A DNA stretch of 64,000 bases. Origin: Claveliimonas bilis. Lineage in GTDB: Bacteria; Bacillota; Clostridia; Lachnospirales; Lachnospiraceae. The position numbers were made by a program, and so were the translations under genes. Positions 9,201-17,417 of the stretch are shown piece after piece (the first letter of the stretch is position 1; each line of letters opens with the position of its first letter). The notes below the pieces were generated by a model, which saw only the letters and a list, made by a program, of their open reading frames with translations, was not told the DNA's origin and ran no database searches. The stretch spans positions 1,116,001 through 1,180,000 of the forward strand of contig NZ_AP027742.1 in NCBI RefSeq assembly GCF_030296775.1, written 5' to 3'.

Positions 9201-9461
9201 GAACCACGCCTTACCGATGATCAGGAGCAGACGATTGAAAAATTGATTATGCTCTGGGAAAACGGCGAGATTCCGGCAAAGGTTTCGAAGGATGTCATGA
9301 AAAAGAGCAAAGTTGTTGGAGATGTTCTGGAACTTTACTATGAAATCCTGAAATTAGTACCTCCAACTTACTTTGAGGAACGCAAGAGCCAGAAAACACA
9401 GGTGGATGGAGAAAAGCAGATTGTTCTCTCCTGCTATCTGAAAACGGGAGGTACACGATAA
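6288..9461 (+). CDS. PLD-nuclease-domain SNF2-type helicase (restriction-like system subunit)
   Basis: This 1057-residue protein starts with a phospholipase-D-like domain: IHAKVYIM near residue 136 and ITGSSNFSEAGL about 25 residues on, one HKD motif of the kind that works as a dimer nuclease. A superfamily 2 helicase core follows: Walker A DVVGLGKTYI (281), DEAHRFRN (352), ISATPINN (380), TTDVLAEGINL and QRVGRINRVG (about 755). The C-terminal 250 residues are unassigned. The ATG at 6288 follows CAGGAGG. The stop abuts the methyltransferase start, so the two are translated together and likely form a DNA-translocating restriction complex. The layout resembles a split type ISP enzyme; the exact type is unknown. 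Confidence 0.85.
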   Translation: MVHTDLKFFTNEPERDLYSRFAAILKSNTQFFDVLVGYFRASGFFKMYEALEQVEKIRILVGLNVDRYTVKIIDRVNDEAKYAAISTADGKEIIAEEIEKEFETAASSAQVEKGVRVFMDWLKSGKLEMRMYTEAPIHAKVYIMRKDQEKVPDTFGSVITGSSNFSEAGLVNNLEFNVELKDYADVKFALDKFEELWAQGTDIRDTYIEAVEQHTWMRDDITPYQLYLKTLYEFFKEEINADKENFETLLPEGYMRLQYQIDAVTQARQKLDAYNGVFISDVVGLGKTYICAMLANSFNRNAYKLIVCPPVLVDYWRSVLQEFDVARCDVESLGKLDKIIARGTDKYSYVFVDEAHRFRNSGTEAFTELHQICRDKKVILISATPINNYTSDVENQIYLFQAKQSGTINGIKNIEGFFRGLNAKLAKKPKGSAAYMEQLRENSEIIRDKLIREVMIRRTRSEIQQYYAEDLAKQGLTFPKAGSPEKIIYSFDEETDDAFSQTINIIKDFKYARYTPLLYLKDKKKYATMLAAQRNMGGFMKGILVKRLESSFYAFRKTLERFIESYEKFIEMTKTGKIYISKKVNVYDLLDDGNTQKLMYLIEQQDVMEFETKEFSSQFFRDLQADLAQLKSMQFIWSLIGNDPKLNEFKRNLTTNPLMKGKKAIVFTESTETAQYLYEELKEIYGERIIYFSGQSSAALKVEIEDSFNPKFKNKNNDKYDLLITTDVLAEGINLHRANVLVNYDLPWNPTRIMQRVGRINRVGTEYDRIYVFNFFPTAQSKKQMPLEERILEKLQAFHDTLGEDFKYLSDDEEVSSKKLFSDLTSDLDGEEESTNPELAYLAIIRQIRDNDPKLFSMIKRLPKKAKAGKASEKVSEDSTVTFIRQGALKTFFISSEAETKQLSFMQAIDLIKAEPDDAKVSVSSKFYEHFDSNSTAFDQMLVAEEEVSTEKVMVAGNDAKIIRLLKAMKTEPRLTDDQEQTIEKLIMLWENGEIPAKVSKDVMKKSKVVGDVLELYYEILKLVPPTYFEERKSQKTQVDGEKQIVLSCYLKTGGTR

Positions 9462-12400
9462 ATGAATGCTGTTGTTAAAAAGATAGAAACAATTCTGAAA
9501 AGTCCGTATGATACAAAGAATTATGTGGATTTGATTCGAGAAATATTCCCGAAGGTCAGCATGGTGTCACCGGACAAGTTCAGAAAAGAATTTACGAATT
9601 TTTCATCCCATATTGAAGGTTCTATTCATGTGGGCAATTATAAAACGCCAGACAAAAAGAATATCATTATCATGGCAGTGCAGCTGAAAAATGCAGGGTA
9701 CGTTGAAAATTCCAGAAGTACTCAGCGTAGCTATGCCAAAAAACTGATTGAAAATGCTAATGCAGACGCTGCGTTCATTGCTTTCTATACAGAAGGTGAG
9801 CCGAAATGGAGATTGTCTTTTGTTCGTCTCGATTATGAAATGAAAATCGAGAACGGACGTCTGAAGACAACAGAAAATCTGACTCCGGCAAAAAGATATT
9901 CTTATCTGGTAGGCGAAAATGAACCTTGCCATACAGCAATCAGTCGATTTGAACGATTTATCATTGACAGCATGGCAGACCCGGAACACCCTACACTGGA
10001 TGATCTGGAAAATGCGTTCAGTGTTGAAAAGGTTACAGATGAGTTTTTCAAACTGTATTGCGAGAAATTCCATCAGCTGCGTGAAAAACTGGAAGAAAAT
10101 GAAGATTTCCGTATCGAAGCGCAGCAGCACAATTTCACTTCTGCACAGTTTGCCAAAAAACTGATGGGACAGATTGTATTCCTGTATTTCTTACAGAAAA
10201 AAGGTTGGCTGGGCGTAGGCGCATGGCCTAACACTTTGAACGAAAAAGAATACAAGAATGCTTATTATGCCCGTGGAGCAAAATCCAGAGAACTGATTCC
10301 GATGGTATATCGCCCTGTTGGGGATGGTACATATCGTATTTCCAGTGCTGGACTAAACAGCATCAGTGATGAGGACGAAGCCGTTCTTGCTATGTGTGTA
10401 AAGGGTAAGCCTTGGGGCAGTGGCCCTCACAATTTCATGCGCAAATTGTTTGAAATTGCAGAAAAGAAGAACCAGAATTTCTTTGATGAATTACTGGAAC
10501 CATTATTCTATGATGCATTGAATGTAAACCGTGGAGAACAGGGGTATTGTCCGGCTCTGCATTGCAGAATTCCATTCCTGTCCGGCGGTCTGTTTGAACC
10601 AATTGACGGATATGATTGGGAACACAATAATTTCAATATTCCGAATGAAGTGTTTTCCAATGCTGCGACCAAAGGTCGTGAAGCAGATGGTATTCTGGAT
10701 ATTTTCGACAGATATAACTTTACCATGAGCGAAGATGAACCGATGGAACGTGAAGTTGCTATCGACCCTGAAATGTTGGGTAAAGTATTTGAAAACTTGC
10801 TGGAAGTAAACGATAGAAAATCCAAAGGTGCTTTCTACACACCTCGTGAAATCGTGCATTATATGTGTCAGGAAAGCTTGATAAACTATCTGACCAATAC
10901 TTTGCAGATTGAAGAAGAAGCAATCCGTGAGTTTATTCTGTACGGTGACTTTATGAAAGATGAAGATACTGTAAAAGAGAAACGTCAGGGTAATGGCGGT
11001 ATGTATATTTCCGAAAGCCTGTTCAAGCTGGATGCAGACGGAAAAGTTGTTGTAGACAGACTGAAAGATGTGGATGAAGCATTGAAGAATGTCCGTGTTG
11101 CTGATCCGGCGGTAGGTTCTGGAGCATTCCCGCTTGGTATGTTGAATGAGATTGTCCGTGCAAGACAGAATATTTCTGCTTATATGGCAATTACAATGAA
11201 TGCATATGATACCAGACTGATGTATCAGATGGAGCGTTCACCGCACAATCTGAAATATGAAACTATCAAGAATTGTATTTTCGCAGCAGATATTGTACCA
11301 TCTGCGGTAGATATTGCACAGCTTCGTTTGTGGCTGTCGCTGGTAATTGATGATGAGATCAATCCAAATGCACAGAGTGCGTTGGATGGTCATAAAAATC
11401 CATTGCCACTTCCAAACTTGGAAAGCAATATCCTCTGCGGTAACAGTTTGATTGATGAGTTTGAGGGAACCAGACTGATTAAAGAAAGTGAATTATTTGG
11501 GGACAGCACTTATCAGCTGGATATGAACCATTCCCGTTTTGAATCTATTGTCAGTGCATTGATTGATAAACAGAATGAGTTGTTCCATTGTGAAGATACA
11601 GAAAAGAAAAAGCAACTGAAAGATGAAATCGAATCTCTGCGAGATATGGTTATCCTTTCACAGTTGGAGGGATGTGGTTCTGATAAAATCCAGAGATACC
11701 ACGAGAGCAAACGAAGGGCGTCTAAGCCGTATGTACTCTGGCAGTTAGATTTTGCAAGAGTATTCCGTGAAAAAGGTGGTTTTGATATTGTAATTGGAAA
11801 TCCACCGTATGTTGATTCAGAAGAAATGACACGAAGCATGCCAGAACAACGTGAAATTTACACTAAAAAGTATTCTTGCGCAAAAGGTAACTGGGATTTG
11901 TTTGTTTTGTTCATAGAAAAAGGAATGGATTTATTGGCAGAAAACAAAACAATATCTTATATCGTACCAAATAAGTTGATATCTGCTCCATATACAGAAG
12001 CATTGAGAAAAAAGATGGCAAAAAATCGAGTTATTGAGATTCGAGATTATTCCAATGTAAATGTTTTCAAAGAAGCTGCGGTATATCCAGTTGTGTTCCG
12101 TGTAGAAATTAGTAATAACAGAACACCTGTTAAGATGGATGTTATGGATGGAATGGAAATGGTTGGAAATCAGAATACTATATCGCCAGAGAAGTTTTAT
12201 GCAGATATAAACTGGGATAAATATTTTAATACCTCTGCAGAAGCATTGAGCATTGTTGATAAAATGGCAAAATTTCCAATATTGAGTTCCATTGCTGATG
12301 TAAATGGTGCAGCAACTGTTGGTGAAGCCTATCTTGTAAAAGAGTTTATGTATGACGATGATGGGAATGATGATTCTGTTATGAAATTTATCAATACAGG

Positions 12401-12950
12401 TGGAATTGATAAATATAAATCGTTTTATGGTATTGAATATATACGTTATCTCAAAGGTAAATATATGTATCCCGTAGTAAAAGTTGCTGACCTTAAGAAT
12501 ATGTCAGTTAAGCGTTTTAACGAAAGTCAAAGTGAAAAAATAATCATTGGTGGAATGAATAAAGTTTTGGAATGCTTTTATGATGATGGTAATTATTTGG
12601 CAGGAAAATCTACTACTATAGTTTATAATAATCCATACTTGAAAGTTATTACAGCTATATTAAATAGTACATTGATGTCCTTCTATTATGCTACATTCTA
12701 TAACTCAATGTCTCTTGCGGGTGGTTTTTACAGAATTGGTGCACCACAAATCAAAGCATTGCCTATAGCGTTACCAGATGATGATGTTACCATTGGAACT
12801 CTTGAAAATTTAGTGGACAAAGTACAAAAATTATTAAAATCATTACAAGAATCTGATAGAGAAGTCCAAAATGTTTTGAAACAAATAGATAACATTGTTT
12901 ATAAACTCTATGGGCTGACTGATAGCGAGATTTCATGTGTAGAAAATTAA
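9462..12950 (+). CDS. Eco57I-type adenine DNA methyltransferase / specificity protein
   Basis: The 1162-residue protein has an N-terminal domain (about 1-170; KWRLSFVRLDYE) typical of large type IIG-like enzymes. A gamma-class N6-adenine methyltransferase core follows, with motif I VADPAVGSGAFPLGML (about 545) and motif IV IGNPPYV (about 780). A TaqI-like target-recognition region fills the last 350 residues. I see no clear nuclease motif in the N-terminus, so cleavage may come from the PLD domain of the upstream helicase. Base composition drops sharply after about 11,830, just after NPPY, suggesting that the recognition domain was exchanged. The start codon follows the helicase stop with no gap. 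Confidence 0.9.
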   Translation: MNAVVKKIETILKSPYDTKNYVDLIREIFPKVSMVSPDKFRKEFTNFSSHIEGSIHVGNYKTPDKKNIIIMAVQLKNAGYVENSRSTQRSYAKKLIENANADAAFIAFYTEGEPKWRLSFVRLDYEMKIENGRLKTTENLTPAKRYSYLVGENEPCHTAISRFERFIIDSMADPEHPTLDDLENAFSVEKVTDEFFKLYCEKFHQLREKLEENEDFRIEAQQHNFTSAQFAKKLMGQIVFLYFLQKKGWLGVGAWPNTLNEKEYKNAYYARGAKSRELIPMVYRPVGDGTYRISSAGLNSISDEDEAVLAMCVKGKPWGSGPHNFMRKLFEIAEKKNQNFFDELLEPLFYDALNVNRGEQGYCPALHCRIPFLSGGLFEPIDGYDWEHNNFNIPNEVFSNAATKGREADGILDIFDRYNFTMSEDEPMEREVAIDPEMLGKVFENLLEVNDRKSKGAFYTPREIVHYMCQESLINYLTNTLQIEEEAIREFILYGDFMKDEDTVKEKRQGNGGMYISESLFKLDADGKVVVDRLKDVDEALKNVRVADPAVGSGAFPLGMLNEIVRARQNISAYMAITMNAYDTRLMYQMERSPHNLKYETIKNCIFAADIVPSAVDIAQLRLWLSLVIDDEINPNAQSALDGHKNPLPLPNLESNILCGNSLIDEFEGTRLIKESELFGDSTYQLDMNHSRFESIVSALIDKQNELFHCEDTEKKKQLKDEIESLRDMVILSQLEGCGSDKIQRYHESKRRASKPYVLWQLDFARVFREKGGFDIVIGNPPYVDSEEMTRSMPEQREIYTKKYSCAKGNWDLFVLFIEKGMDLLAENKTISYIVPNKLISAPYTEALRKKMAKNRVIEIRDYSNVNVFKEAAVYPVVFRVEISNNRTPVKMDVMDGMEMVGNQNTISPEKFYADINWDKYFNTSAEALSIVDKMAKFPILSSIADVNGAATVGEAYLVKEFMYDDDGNDDSVMKFINTGGIDKYKSFYGIEYIRYLKGKYMYPVVKVADLKNMSVKRFNESQSEKIIIGGMNKVLECFYDDGNYLAGKSTTIVYNNPYLKVITAILNSTLMSFYYATFYNSMSLAGGFYRIGAPQIKALPIALPDDDVTIGTLENLVDKVQKLLKSLQESDREVQNVLKQIDNIVYKLYGLTDSEISCVEN
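11830..12950 (+). other. AT-rich recognition-domain segment of the methyltransferase
   Basis: From about 11,830 to the gene's end, the DNA is near one-third GC by eye, with many AAA, TTT and ATA codons, whereas the first two-thirds of the gene are clearly richer in GC. The change falls right after the catalytic NPPY motif, where the DNA target-recognition domain begins. This is the signature of a swapped specificity module. Confidence 0.6.
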
Positions 12951-12963
12951 CAGAGGTGAACGG

Positions 12964-13272
12964 ATGGAGATTGAAGTAATTGCAAAAGGAAGAAATATGT
13001 GTTATGATGCCGTAGGCATCTACGATGGAAAGGGGCTTACTGTATTAAAAGGAAGTAGAATATCAGCCACTGTGGCGAATAAAATGAATCCAGTTGCTGT
13101 GAAATTAAGAGAGAGCAAAGATACAGTCGATGATGATTTTGTATTGAAAAGAGATGTGACATTTAGAAGTTCTTCTACAGCAGCGTCATTTGTTACTGGA
13201 AGTATAGCCAATGGTATGAGAGTCTGGAAATTAAAAGACGGAAAGCCATTGGGCAGTATACAGGAAAAATAA
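12964..13272 (+). CDS. DUF4357-domain small protein
   Basis: The C-terminal half of this 102-residue protein carries the DUF4357 pattern FRSSSTAASFVTGSIANG followed by WKLKDGKPLG. The N-terminal half (GIYDGKGLTVLKGSRIS) resembles a second related unit. DUF4357 domains often occur at the ends of nucleases and methyltransferases or near restriction systems; their role is unknown. The gene begins 14 bases after the methyltransferase stop, behind an AGAGGTGAA site. I infer that it is the third member of the operon, perhaps a DNA-binding accessory factor or a control protein. Confidence 0.75.
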   Translation: MEIEVIAKGRNMCYDAVGIYDGKGLTVLKGSRISATVANKMNPVAVKLRESKDTVDDDFVLKRDVTFRSSSTAASFVTGSIANGMRVWKLKDGKPLGSIQEK

Positions 13273-13296
13273 GATACATAAATGACCAGGTCAAAG

Positions 13297-13330
13297 GCGA
13301 TCAACCGTAAAAAGTTGGTCGCTTTTGTTT
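13297..13330 (+). terminator. Terminator of the helicase-methyltransferase operon
   Basis: GCGATCAAC (13297-13305) pairs with GTTGGTCGC (13314-13322), with one wobble pair, followed by TTTTGTTTT. It closes the three-gene operon 24 bases after the DUF4357 stop. Confidence 0.8.
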
Positions 13331-13339
13331 TGCTCATTT

Positions 13340-13645
13340 GCAAAATTAAATTGCCGTGGCAATTTACAAATCTCGTATGAAGGTACCGGCATACGAGAAC
13401 AGGCGGTGATAGTTCACGATGTATGTGAATGGTCATCGTCTGAAATTTTCTAAGAAGGCTCCAGTGGAGCGTTCTTAGAAAACGGAGAAACTGTGAGAAC
13501 CAACTGGCCAGTGGTTTGAAACAGATTATCCGGCAGGAGTACAGAGGGCGCAGCTCTTTGTGCAAGGGTACAGGGAATGCAGTATCCCTGTGCGGGTCAA
13601 GGGCGGCAGCCTTGCCCAGTCAGTGGCGTTTCGCCACTTAGTACT
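13340..13645. other. Hairpin cluster upstream of the relaxase: candidate transfer origin (oriT)
   Basis: About 300 noncoding bases contain at least six inverted repeats. These are TAAATTGCC/GGCAATTTA (13347-13366), TCTCGTATG/CATACGAGA (13371-13398), a two-part stem TTCTAAGAA plus GCTCC (13448-13480), ACTGGCCAGT (13503-13512), ACAGGGA/TCCCTGT (13570-13591), CAAGG/CCTTG with outer GGG/CCC (13594-13617), and AGTGGCG/CGCCACT with loop TTT (13622-13638). Relaxase genes usually sit beside their oriT, which consists of such repeats around a nick site. The nick position cannot be read from the sequence alone. Confidence 0.55.
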
Positions 13646-13720
13646 GGGTATTACCTGCGCATAAATGAAGCAGGACAGCAGCAGAGCTGCTTCGATTTCC
13701 TTGACAACACTCAAAAAGAA

Positions 13721-14956
13721 ATGGAGGAAAAGCCTTTGAGGTTGACACGACACAATGGTCGTTCCGGTAAAAATGGTGCTTACAATCCGAAGCATAATGA
13801 CCGTAGGTTTGATTTGGAAAACAGTGAACACATTGATGCGGAACGAGCGAAAAGAAATATTTATTGGGACTGTTATCGTGGAATCACAACTTCCGATAAT
13901 CGTAATGCAGATGCCGAACAGGATTTTTCTTTTGAAAAAGTTGAGCAGATGTATTACACCGCCCAATATGGCGATTTCATTTTCTTTCAAAATGAGAGAA
14001 ATATAAAGAACAGACATCCGGAGAGGAACAGAACCGTGGAGGACTTGCTGAAAAATAAAAAGACCTGTCCAGAAGAAACCATTTATCAGATTGGCACAGT
14101 AGAAGAATCCGTATCACCGGAAATTCTGTTGCAGATTGCAAATGATTTCTTTGGAGAAATGGAAAGCAGGTTTGGCACTCATGTTCACATTCTGAACTGG
14201 GCATTGCACTTGGATGAGGGTACTCCCCACATTCAGGAACGTCATGTATTTGATTGTGAAAATCAATATGGCGAGCTTTGTCCCCAACAGGAAAAGGCAT
14301 TGGAGGAACTGGGAATACCGCTTCCCAATCCGACTAAGCCGAAGGGCAGACACAATAATCGCAAGCAGACATTCGATGCCATGTGCAGAGAATTGTTATT
14401 TGAAATTTGCGAGCGTTATGGTTTGCATCTGGATCGTGAGCCAATCTACGGTGGAAAAGCTTATCTGGAGAAAAATGATTATATCATCGAAAAGCAAAAG
14501 CAGGTCATAGCAGAAAAGGAACAGGCACTTTCAGAAATCACAATGAAACTGGAGGATGCAGAATCTTTGGTGGAAGAAATTGCGGATACTGCCTATGAGA
14601 AAGCCTGTGAGGTAATTGTGGAAACGGTTTTTGCAGAAACACAGAAACAAGATTTGGAGACTGTAGCGAATTATCAGAAGTGGATCACAGAAGAAAGTAC
14701 TGTTCCGGCTGATAAAAAATCGGCTATCAGTAAATCCCTGGATGCCCTGCAAAACAAAATGAAGAAAACGGCGGACAAGCTTCTGAATAAAGTTTTGACT
14801 GCATTGAAGCTTCCGACAGTCAAAGAAAAGAACAAGGCTGTGGTAAAGGAAAAAGCAAAAGAATCGTTACTTGCGAAGTTGCAGCGTAATAAAGAACTTG
14901 TGAAAAAGGATGGTGATTCGGATAAGAAGATCAAACAAAAGAATATGGAACGCTAA
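13721..14956 (+). CDS. MobV-family relaxase (Mob/Pre plasmid recombination enzyme)
   Basis: Residues near the N-terminus (LRLTRHNGRSGKNG, then KHNDR) match the MobV motif I region, and HLDEGTPHIQERH near residue 163 is the histidine-rich metal-binding motif. MobV relaxases nick DNA at oriT and lead one strand into the recipient. The C-terminal 180 residues are charged, probably coiled coil. I placed the start at ATG 13721, giving 411 residues. The frame is open back to 13577, but that stretch is made of hairpins and its translation (cysteine- and proline-rich) does not resemble a relaxase. The ribosome binding site before 13721 is weak. Confidence 0.8.
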   Translation: MEEKPLRLTRHNGRSGKNGAYNPKHNDRRFDLENSEHIDAERAKRNIYWDCYRGITTSDNRNADAEQDFSFEKVEQMYYTAQYGDFIFFQNERNIKNRHPERNRTVEDLLKNKKTCPEETIYQIGTVEESVSPEILLQIANDFFGEMESRFGTHVHILNWALHLDEGTPHIQERHVFDCENQYGELCPQQEKALEELGIPLPNPTKPKGRHNNRKQTFDAMCRELLFEICERYGLHLDREPIYGGKAYLEKNDYIIEKQKQVIAEKEQALSEITMKLEDAESLVEEIADTAYEKACEVIVETVFAETQKQDLETVANYQKWITEESTVPADKKSAISKSLDALQNKMKKTADKLLNKVLTALKLPTVKEKNKAVVKEKAKESLLAKLQRNKELVKKDGDSDKKIKQKNMER

Positions 14957-14998
14957 CAGGCACTTGTCATTTTTATCAGAAATGTCAGGTGCTTTTTC
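14957..14998 (+). terminator. Terminator after the relaxase
   Basis: GCACTTGTCAT (about 14962-14972) is complementary to ATGTCAGGTGC (about 14982-14992), with two mismatched positions, followed by TTTTTC. It lies directly after the relaxase stop and ends before the primase gene. Confidence 0.6.
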
Positions 14999-15015
14999 TA
15001 TGAGAGGACTTAGCC

Positions 15016-15633
15016 ATGAATGTATTTGATGCAGTTAAGCAATCTGTCACAACCAGACAGGCTGCGGAAATGTACGGATTAAGAATCCGTAGAAATAACA
15101 TGGCATCTTGTCCCTTTCACAATGACAGAACTCCCAGCATGAAAGTGGACAAGCGTTTTCATTGTTTCGGGTGCGGAGCTGATGGCGATGTGATTGATTT
15201 TGTATCAAGGCTTTATGGTATCTCAAGTCTGAAAGCGGCACAAAAGACAGCTTCAGACTTTGGAATTTCTTATGACAGTAAGCCTGTAAAAACAAAACCA
15301 AAGAAAGCGGTATGCAAAAAATCAGATGTGCAGATCTATGCAGAAGCCGAGCAGCGTTGCTTTAAAGTTCTGTCAGACTACTATCATCTTCTGAAAAAGC
15401 GGGAAAAAGATTATGCTCCCAACATGGAAGATGAAATATGGCACCCGCTGTTTGTGGAAGCCTTACAGAAAAAATCGCATCTGGAATATCTCTTGGATAT
15501 TCTGGTGTTTGGAGAAATAGAGGAAAAAGCATTGCTTGTGATGGAATATGGGAAGGAGGTGGCATCACTTGAACAGCGAATTTCAGAATTTATCTGTCGA
15601 GAAGCAAAAACAGGTATTGGAAACAGCCAGTGA
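15016..15633 (+). CDS. CHC2 zinc-finger primase-like protein
   Basis: The N-terminal 80 residues form a DnaG-type CHC2 zinc finger: CPFHNDRTPSMKV and FHCFGCGADGDVIDFV supply the cysteine and histidine ligands. No Toprim catalytic domain follows: the remaining 120 residues are helical and charged. At 205 residues it is far shorter than DnaG. Such short zinc-finger proteins next to a VirE-type ATPase are typical of integrative element replication modules, where they presumably help start replication after excision or transfer. Its 3' end overlaps the VirE gene by 65 bases. Confidence 0.85.
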   Translation: MNVFDAVKQSVTTRQAAEMYGLRIRRNNMASCPFHNDRTPSMKVDKRFHCFGCGADGDVIDFVSRLYGISSLKAAQKTASDFGISYDSKPVKTKPKKAVCKKSDVQIYAEAEQRCFKVLSDYYHLLKKREKDYAPNMEDEIWHPLFVEALQKKSHLEYLLDILVFGEIEEKALLVMEYGKEVASLEQRISEFICREAKTGIGNSQ

Positions 15634-16978
15634 TATGGAAAAGCCGTGTAGTCCTTCCGAGGTTAGGGAACGCTTAGACCGAACAGAGAATGGCGGTGTG
15701 AAGAACAGCATCAAAAACTGTCTTACGGTATTTCGTCTGGATGAGGTACTGCACCAAAGCATCCGCTACAATCTGTTCACGGAAAAAACGGATATTGTGA
15801 AGCCGTTATGGTGGCATAAGCGAAGTCCGGTGATGAATGAAACGGATGTGAATTATTTGATGCTTTATCTGGAAGAAACGTATGGGCTGAGTGTTGAAAC
15901 AAAAATAACAAAGGCAATTTCAATCATTGCAGACAAAAATAAATACCATCCGATTCAAGAAAAGTTGAAAAGTCTGGTATGGGATGGCGTAAAACGCATT
16001 GAAAATGCACTGCCTCACTTCCTTGGAGTCGAGAAGAATGAATACACTTGTGCAGCAATGCAGCTGTTTATGCTGGGAGCCATTCACCGAGCATTTCAGC
16101 CTGGATGCAAATTTGAAATGATGCTCTGTCTTGTGGGCGGTCAAGGTGCCGGCAAGTCTACGTTTTTTCGATTTCTTGCAATAAAGGACGAATGGTTCAC
16201 GGATGATTTGAAAAAGCTGGATGATGATAATGTGTTCAGAAAGATGCAGGGGCATTGGATTGTGGAGATGTCGGAGATGATTGCCACAGCCAATGCAAAA
16301 AGCATTGAGGATATAAAATCGTTCCTCAGCCGTCAGAAGGAAACCTATAAGATACCTTATGATAAACAGCCGGATGACAGGCTTCGCCAGTGTGTGTTTG
16401 GCGGCACTTCCAACACATTGGATTTTCTGCCACTTGACCGTACCGGAAACCGAAGATTTCTTCCTATTATGGTTTATCCGGAGAAGTCAGAGGTACACAT
16501 CATGGCAGATGAAAAGGCATCCAGAGCCTATATCGAACAGATGTGGGCAGAAGCAATGGTAATTTACCGAAGCAAAAAGTATAAGCTTTCCCTTTCCAAA
16601 GAAATGGAACAGTATCTGAAAGAATTTCAGAAGCAATTCATGCCGGAAGATACGAAAGCGGGCATGATTCAGGGATTCTTGGATAGCTACAAAGGAAATA
16701 TGGTCTGTTCCAAGATGCTTTATAAAGAAGCCTTGAATCATCCCTTTGATGGGCCGAAGCAATGGGAAATCCGTGAAATCAACGATATTATGAATAACTC
16801 CATTGTGGGATGGAAACAGTTCACAAATCCAAGACATTTTGCCGGATATGGCAGGCAGAAAGGCTGGGAGCGTGACAACAAGCCTGTGGCAACTGGAACG
16901 AATCCTTTGGATGGTTTTGTGGAACTGACGGAGGAAGAAGCCAAACAGATGGAGCTGCCTTTTGTAAATATGGGGTAA
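15569..16978 (+). CDS. VirE-family (virulence-associated E) replication ATPase
   Basis: The protein has a P-loop, LVGGQGAGKSTFFRFLA (about residue 190), and downstream patterns such as WIVEMSEM, FLSRQKETYKIPYD and DRTGNRRFLPI, matching the VirE/PF05272 group of primase-helicase-like ATPases in mobile elements. I place the start at TTG 15569 because AAGGAGGT (15553-15560) is ideally spaced before it, giving 469 residues. The alternative ATG at 15548 lies upstream of that site. It overlaps the zinc-finger primase gene, so the two are translationally linked and probably work together in replicating the excised element. Confidence 0.85.
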   Translation: MNSEFQNLSVEKQKQVLETASDMEKPCSPSEVRERLDRTENGGVKNSIKNCLTVFRLDEVLHQSIRYNLFTEKTDIVKPLWWHKRSPVMNETDVNYLMLYLEETYGLSVETKITKAISIIADKNKYHPIQEKLKSLVWDGVKRIENALPHFLGVEKNEYTCAAMQLFMLGAIHRAFQPGCKFEMMLCLVGGQGAGKSTFFRFLAIKDEWFTDDLKKLDDDNVFRKMQGHWIVEMSEMIATANAKSIEDIKSFLSRQKETYKIPYDKQPDDRLRQCVFGGTSNTLDFLPLDRTGNRRFLPIMVYPEKSEVHIMADEKASRAYIEQMWAEAMVIYRSKKYKLSLSKEMEQYLKEFQKQFMPEDTKAGMIQGFLDSYKGNMVCSKMLYKEALNHPFDGPKQWEIREINDIMNNSIVGWKQFTNPRHFAGYGRQKGWERDNKPVATGTNPLDGFVELTEEEAKQMELPFVNMG

Positions 16979-16984
16979 ATTGTC

Positions 16985-17165
16985 AGTTAAAATGTCATCG
17001 GGTTGTCGATTTGGTTGTCTGGAAAAATCTTTATTTTCCAAGGAGTTTTCTAATCTGACAACCAAAACAACCTATAATTATAAAAAGAATAGAATTAGAA
17101 TAGCAGAGCTTTGTGTTGAGATTTGACAGTTTGTTAAGGTCGGTTGTCGAACTTTGTTGTCATTT
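16985..17165. repeat. Repeated GGTTGTC motifs between VirE and excisionase genes
   Basis: The heptamer GGTTGTC occurs at 17001-17007, 17013-17019 and 17142-17148, in inverse at 17057-17063, and as a six-base version ending at 17161. Four exact copies in about 150 noncoding bases is more than chance suggests. They could be iterons for the replication protein or binding sites for the recombination proteins encoded downstream. Confidence 0.45.
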
Positions 17166-17201
17166 CTCCTTGCAAGGCTCTTTTTACGGAGGTAAGTGAA
17201 A

Positions 17202-17411
17202 ATGAACGTGCGAAATGAAGTGAGATCACATCTTGTGTGCGAGGGAGTGACCATGCAGGATGTGTTAAAAAAATTGGAACAGCAGTATGGATGGAGCAGG
17301 AGCATTTCCAATCTGTCAGGGAAGCTCCATCGAGAAACGCTGCGATATAAGGAAGCCGTGGAGCTGGCAGATGTGCTGGGTTACGAGATTGTTTGGAAAA
17401 AGAGGGGGTAA
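17202..17411 (+). CDS. Small conserved element protein, possible DNA-binding
   Basis: The 69-residue protein (NVRNEVRSHLVCEGVTMQDV, then KLEQQYGWSRSISNLSGKL) looks like a compact helical, possibly helix-turn-helix protein. Similar proteins regularly lie between VirE-type genes and excisionases in these elements; I think the family is DUF6471, but that is from memory. The ATG at 17202 is preferred over GTG 17196 because GGAGGT at 17189-17194 is 7 bases before it and almost touches the GTG. It is followed at once by the excisionase gene. Confidence 0.65.
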   Translation: MNVRNEVRSHLVCEGVTMQDVLKKLEQQYGWSRSISNLSGKLHRETLRYKEAVELADVLGYEIVWKKRG

Positions 17412-17417
17412 GTGCCT

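Noticed and set aside
6288-13272. Complete DISARM or BREX system
   Set aside because: No drmA/drmB, pglZ, brxC or brxL genes are present; only helicase, methyltransferase and a DUF4357 protein are seen.
13020-13565. Minus-strand open frame of 181 codons
   Set aside because: It runs antisense over the DUF4357 gene, the terminator and the hairpin cluster, and has no ribosome binding site or recognisable motif.
13577-13720. N-terminal extension of the relaxase
   Set aside because: The stretch consists of inverted repeats and its translation is cysteine- and proline-rich and unlike MobV proteins, which begin near the RHNGR motif after 13721.
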